The position numbers and the translations under genes were made by a program. A model generated the notes under the pieces. That model ran no database searches, was not told where the DNA came from, and saw only the letters and a list, made by a program, of their open reading frames with translations. A stretch of DNA of 64,000 nucleotides from Ulota crispa. Taxonomy: Eukaryota; Streptophyta; Bryopsida; Orthotrichales; Orthotrichaceae. The stretch spans positions 18,781,419-18,845,418 of the forward strand of contig OY987243.1 of assembly GCA_963920765.1 (NCBI GenBank), read 5' to 3'. This document shows, one piece after another, positions 59,140 through 64,000 of this stretch (position 1 is the first letter of the stretch; each line of letters begins with the position of its first letter).

Positions 59140-60361
59140 AGCCAATAACAAACTCAAACCCTCAACGCTCCGAACTTCTCAACCCTGACTTCAATATTAT
59201 CAAAAGCTAAACCGCCTTCTGGTATGCGCAAAATCTACAAAAAGTGGCCTTTGCTGGATGCACACGCAAACCTCGAATGACTGTGCCCTGATAAATGGCA
59301 ACGACCCCCTTCAAACCCTTGTTGTGCAAGCCTGTGGGCCTTTCGACTGTTAAAAGCAATGAAGACTGAAAGGATGAGAAGCGGTGAAGGTTACAGAAGG
59401 AAGCCGAGAGGTTGGGACGCACCATGGCCAGCAGTGTGCCATCTGTTACCAGCTTGCCTTGTTTTTATGACACGTGTTACGCTGCCACTTGTTGGTCGAT
59501 GAGGTGGACCTGCTAATCTGAGGGCCCGGCGCAACTGCCTGACACCTCACGATGCATGGGATAAACATTAAAATTACAGATTTGGACTAAAGCTTACATG
59601 GAGCAGTGTTTGGATAGGATTGAGGGCTTGCGGCTCACCCCACTTGGAATACCCACCTTCACAGCATCTCCACCGGTTCAGACTCGCTCAAAGTTTTCTA
59701 TCTGGTTTGGCTAGGCCTGAAGGCTCCCAATCTCTATCCATGCTTTTTGAAAAGGTGGCCTAACACTCCAAGACACCCCATAAATAAGCAGTTGATCACT
59801 TATCTAAGGAAGTAAAGGATAAAGCTCACTAAAGTTAGGGTGAATAGTGCATGAATAGTGGTTTGAAGAGTGGCTTGCTAGACTCGCCAAATGAGAGAGT
59901 TTGAGCATGACCTGAGAGGGGCCTGGCTACTTTTCATCCACAATGAGCGAGTGAGAGCCAACGGTGGAAATGCTCTCACAATATTAACCAACCATGATTC
60001 AAACTTGGGTCTATAGTATTGAGCCCTGTTACTTGCCAAAATGAATTTGGCCAGTTCAGAACCTTAGACTAACCAAGTTATAGTGAATTTGGTTCACTCT
60101 TGATTTTGACATACAAGATTCACGTTTTCCAGTAATTTATCAAAAAAGATAAAATGTAGTGGAGTTTAGTGTATCCATGTGAAGATTGATATATGACAAC
60201 AAATTTTGGTATATGCCAAGGCAGGATTGAGGTTCAACAATTTCAACTGTGTGTTCAAATCAAGTTATTGTTAATAATGAAACCGTGCTAAAGGTCTCAT
60301 GCTCGCTTGCACAGTCCGCAGTCCAAAATCCTTCGTTTGCTTGTAGCTAATATGAAGGCTT
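59140..60361. other. LEA promoter region and spacer
   Basis: Upstream of the divergent-facing LEA start. 59140-59470 should hold the 5' UTR and promoter; ACACGTGTTACGC at about 59468 contains an ACGTG core that fits ABA-response elements. From 59570 on there is a repeat-like GC-neutral stretch without a recognisable gene. Confidence 0.45.
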
Positions 60362-61092
60362 TGAACCCCTAAAGGACTAACTATCCGTTTAGGGGACAAA
60401 TGGGATTTTGGGCATGTACCTATGGTTAAATTGCTTTGGGCAATTTTTTGAAACTTTTATGGAAGATGGGGAATTCAAAGATCTATGTGGGCATCTAATT
60501 TTTTCTTCATTCTGAAGTAAAAAATGAATTTCTGAATTTTTTTGGAGTTGGGGCAATCCGGGCAGCCCAAAAACTCCTTTATAATTTACATTTTTTAAAA
60601 ATAAAAATATAAAATTGGTTCTTTGAGTTTACATATACATGGGAAGCTTTGAATCACTCATTTCCAATAAATGAGATGAAAGTTATGAGGACTTTTAGTT
60701 AACTAGTAGATATGGTAGATATGGTTCCATATCTACCAGTTAACTAAAAGTCCTCATAACCTTCATCTCATTTATTGGAAATGAGTGATTCAAAGCTTCC
60801 CATGTATATGTAAACTCAAAGAACCAATTTCAGATTTTTATTTAAAATATATATAAAATTTAAAAACTTTTAGGGCTGCCCGGACTGCCCCATCTCCAAA
60901 AAAATCAGAAATTGATTCTTTACTTCTTCAAAAAATGTGAGAATGAAAAAAAAAATTAGATGGGCACACAGATCTTTGAATTCCCCATCTTCCATAAAAG
61001 TTTCAAAAAATCAAATAAAGTAATTTAGCCATAGGTACATGCCCGAAATCCCATTTGTCCCCCAAAAGGACAGTTAGTCCTTTAGGGGTTAA
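60362..61092. mobile_element. 731-bp near-perfect hairpin of the TTAA/CCCCTAAA family
   Basis: The left end GAACCCCTAAAGGACTAACT is mirrored by the right end, read inverted as TTAACCCCTAAAGGACTAAC. Complementarity continues through nearly the whole length: GCATGTACCTATGGTTAAAT, ATGGAAGATGGGGAATTCAA, AAAGCTTTGAATCACTCATT blocks reappear inverted. The arms are about 350 bp around a short centre near 60716-60735 (GGTAGATATGGTTCCATATC). A transcript would fold into long double-stranded RNA. No coding capacity. Confidence 0.88.
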
Positions 61093-61639
61093 GGCTTGAG
61101 CCTTTTTTTCAAGTTAAAGTCACTAATAACTGCCACTTCTAGGGGAATGAGTAGAAAAGTAGGAAATTAAAAATATATATATTCTAGCTGTAGGATCTTG
61201 CTCTAGACTGCTAGAGGAACTTGTGGGAAAAAATAAAGTCAACTTAGATGGAGAGGAGTGAGATATTTACATTTAAAGTGCAAATTTTTTTTCCCTACTG
61301 CCCAGAAATTTCAGAAGTCTTTAACCACTATTATATCAAAAAATAACTCTACGCAAAGTTGAGGTTTATTTTTCCCATTTAGGAGATCAAGTTAGTTATA
61401 TGTGCGAGGATTTTCAAATCAATTGGAACTATACAACACATGGGGAAAAAATAGTAAGTAAAAAGAAGTAAAGAATGAGTCAAAATACTAAATTGTTAAG
61501 AATTTAATTACTGAAATGAAAAATGAAAATCTCAATGGTTGTAAGGTTGTGATAAACAATCTACTTCTTTTGGTTTAGTTTTTTTTTCCAAAATAACGAA
61601 AATTGAGTAAAGTAAAGGACTTCAAAGTTTCTTTTAAAG
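61093..61639. other. AT-rich spacer between hairpin elements
   Basis: Homopolymer-rich DNA with no gene, repeat end or RNA that I can recognise. Confidence 0.4.
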
Positions 61640-62014
61640 TAGAGAATCCCTAACTACTTGCAAACAAAAACTCCTCATAACTTTCATCTCATTAATTGAA
61701 ATTGAATGATTCAAAGCTACTCACGTACAAAAAAATCTAAAGAACCAATTTCAAAAAACAAAATTCAAAAAATATAATTTTTAAAGAAATTTTTGGGATG
61801 CCTAGACGGGCAGTCCTCCCCAAATTTTCATAAAATCATGCATAATTTCTTCATCAAATGTCAAAATGAAGAAAAAATTAGATGTCCACTTAGATCTTTG
61901 AATTCCCCACCTATAATAAAAGTTTCAAAAAATTGCACAAAATAGTTTGACCATAGGTACATGCCTGAAATCCATTTGTCCCCCAAACAGATAAACAGTC
62001 CTTTAGGGGTTTAA
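61640..62014. mobile_element. Single right arm of the 731-bp hairpin family
   Basis: The segment follows the right arm of 60362-61092 in order: CTCATAACTTTCATCTCATT, GAATGATTCAAAGCTAC, GGCAGTCCTCCCCAA, TTAGATGTCC...CTTTGAATTCCCC, CATAGGTACATGCC, and the end GTCCTTTAGGGGTTTAA. The left arm is missing. Divergence from the complete copy is moderate. Confidence 0.75.
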
Positions 62015-63700
62015 AGTAAAATTCTTGTATAGATATTAGTAGAGCTGAATTTCGTACAATATTTCAATTGCTTTATTTTTCCACATGAACATGTAGATCA
62101 ACTAAACTGAATATTATGTTTAGATAGCCCCACACTAATTTCTTGATATTTTACAATATATCATCATCAATTTTTGTAATAAACAATATTTAAAAGACCT
62201 AGCATCAACAACAAAGTTGCAAAAAACAAAACTAATGACATTCAAGTTGTAAATCATGTGAAATCCAAACACCTAAAACGTTGCATGTGCCAACACGAGA
62301 CCAAGTGATGAATCATGAAGCAACTTTCAAGGGTAAGACAACCTAAATGCAGTATTCAGTGTACTTTCCATTGCACTAACCAGAAGTTCTCCTGGATACT
62401 GACGTGGTGGTTTGTGACCCAATTCTGATTTTCACAAATACGTACCCATGTGTTGAAACTCCAAAGTAATAACTCTGGTAACTTCAGAATTTGTTTCTAT
62501 GAATGTCTTTGGTAAAAGATTCGATAACTTGAGCCACACTCTGTGAAAAGCACAAATGGGAACCTCTGTGGGGGGGAGGTCAGGAGGTGGGCAATGGAGC
62601 ATGTCCATTTTGGAGAACGTGGAAAGGGATGGAGCAGGATCCGGTGACATGGACATCGCCGGGAATCAGGCGAAAAGCTGCGGTCTAGTGTCCCACCATT
62701 TGGACACGACATCTGGCAAAACGCAGTCAGAGCTGACGAACATCTTGGAGGACATGTGCCACCATTCTAGATTTTGAGAAAATGCACAGAGACCGTGGTG
62801 CAGACACCTGTGCGATGTAGTGGTGGGCCAAGAAATTCGAATCTTTGAGAACATTCCAACATACACTGGAATCCGCATACATCTGAACCCTAATTACTTC
62901 CACGCTACAATTCACCACGAGTTCTATGCTGTCCAAGCATATGAGATTGCAATCGATTGACACCACCTCTTGTCGTAAAACAATCGCTGACACCGAAATT
63001 GCAAAGATTTCTCGCCGCATAACGTAAGGTAGAAGCACCCAAATGCGACATTAGTTGTTTAGTGACATCTAAAATTAAACCTAAATGTAAGCACTCTTGC
63101 ACTTAAATAAGACATATATGCATTTAAATTAGAAACGCAAGTTGATATAAGGGAACATAAATGGTGTAGGTGGCGGTTTATGATTGGGTGTGACATGGTC
63201 TTTCTATTGTCATGACATAATCTTTTTGTTTTTGCTTTTTCAAGGGTCTAGTGTTCACAATAGGTCAATCTAGGGAGTTACCTTCAACAATTCATAATTT
63301 GTTCATACAATCTCAAAAATTTCTAAAAAAGAAATGTTTGAGTTTGTACCCATTTCCTAACAAGCCCATGCCATTACATTCTCAAAAAACCCTCCAAATT
63401 ACCACATCTAAGGTAAGTGTTGCATTTGGGTGCTTCTATCTTAGTCTACTCAAATTTTGTTTGCTCATTTGAACCGCTTGGGTAGGTTTGTGAAAACCGT
63501 GCATAGAGCTTCTATAATTGTTTTTAAGTAAGTTATGAATATATGTCATACTAAATTAGTGAAAATGCGTTTTCAATCATAATTTGAGTATTTGAATATG
63601 GAATGGGTGTTGGCACGCTTTAAGGGCCTTATTGAAACACTCTTAGCTTTGTAGTGGTTGCCTTTTGGACTCATGTGCTCCATTTACAAGCCACCTTTGA
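62015..63700. other. AT-rich intergenic DNA, nothing recognised
   Basis: A modestly GC-richer patch at 62540-62760 has overlapping short frames on both strands with no recognisable product. No RNA gene or repeat terminus was identified. Confidence 0.4.
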
Positions 63701-63719
63701 ACGATGAATTTTACCAACT

Positions 63720-64000
63720 ATGATCTACAAAAAAAAATCCATTTTGCCAAGCTACCTTGATTTTGCTCCTTTGACTACTCTCTTGAAAGGAAAGTCAAAC
63801 TTGATTGTTTGGAACGGTGATTATGATTTGAGTTTTTTTGCTTTAAAAACAGCTTTAACGCAAGTGCCTATCTTAATTATCATTGATCCATTGAAAGAAA
63901 ATATACTTTTATGAACTGACGCTAGTGATATAGCAATTGGCATTATTTTAATGCAAAATAACAAAGTGATTGCGTTTGAGTTTAGAAAATTAAATGATGC
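63720..64000 (+). mobile_element. Ty3/Gypsy-like pol fossil at window edge (broken)
   Basis: The + strand shows the segment of Ty3/Gypsy pol where the reverse transcriptase thumb passes into RNase H. Recognisable signatures include PLTTLLKGKS and the FFALKTALTQVPIL segment, followed by RNase H-start similarity up to the window edge. It is broken, with at least one interruption, and runs off the window, so LTRs and the remaining domains cannot be judged. It looks moderately old. Confidence 0.75.

Noticed and set aside
1-64000. tRNA, rRNA or snRNA genes
   Set aside because: No convincing tRNA B-box with a foldable cloverleaf, rRNA segment or snRNA core was found by eye; a dedicated scan was not possible.

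Overview
The window is nuclear DNA of a land plant. It holds six intron-rich protein genes with GT..AG introns, plant-specific families (a CASP-like membrane protein, the LEUNIG co-repressor, a plastid-type dehydroquinate-synthase-like protein and a large LEA protein), AT-rich intergenic DNA, and many small DNA transposons. Gene spacing of about 10 kb and the Trp-rich LEA repeats would suit a bryophyte or another non-seed plant, but I cannot fix the species from sequence alone.

Layout. 1-9764: 16 exons of an acetyl-CoA synthetase gene on + (its first exon(s) are not visible). 9765-15600: intergenic DNA with a TA-flanked inverted-repeat element, a dead intronless SIN3 copy, two minisatellites and short Helitron-like termini. 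15620-17400: CASP-like protein (-). 19466-28282: LEUNIG-type co-repressor (-, 18 exons). 28283-34500: nested inverted-repeat elements, a very AT-rich tract, and a faint Ty1/Copia-like fossil. 34528-40077: a 551-residue coiled-coil protein of unknown function (+, 13 exons). 40078-46248: nested MITEs. 46249-49757: dehydroquinate-synthase-like gene (-, 7 exons), whose first intron is mostly a transposon carrying a 26-copy minisatellite. 50268-53875: a possible small gene, a 168-bp tandem repeat and more MITEs. 54704-59139: a 1031-residue LEA protein (-, 3 exons). 59140-64000: a 731-bp near-perfect hairpin element, relatives of it, and a broken Ty3/Gypsy pol fragment at the edge.

The genes do not form a pathway; they are ordinary neighbours in a plant chromosome. 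I found no novel multi-gene system. The most unusual content is the repeat landscape. Four or five recurring families of terminal-inverted-repeat elements can be defined inside this one window. Target-site duplications, and one tandem-repeat empty-site comparison, support several of them. The families are a GGGAAAATTTC family with 9-bp duplications (Mutator-like), a TTAA-CCCCTAAA family (piggyBac-like), a TTCACACT family with TWA duplications (PIF/Harbinger-like), a TA-AGGTAG family, and a CACTA MITE nested in one of these.

Exon coordinates were read by eye from splice consensus, reading-frame continuity and recalled family sequences. Most introns join in a consistent phase. Exceptions are stated in the entries.
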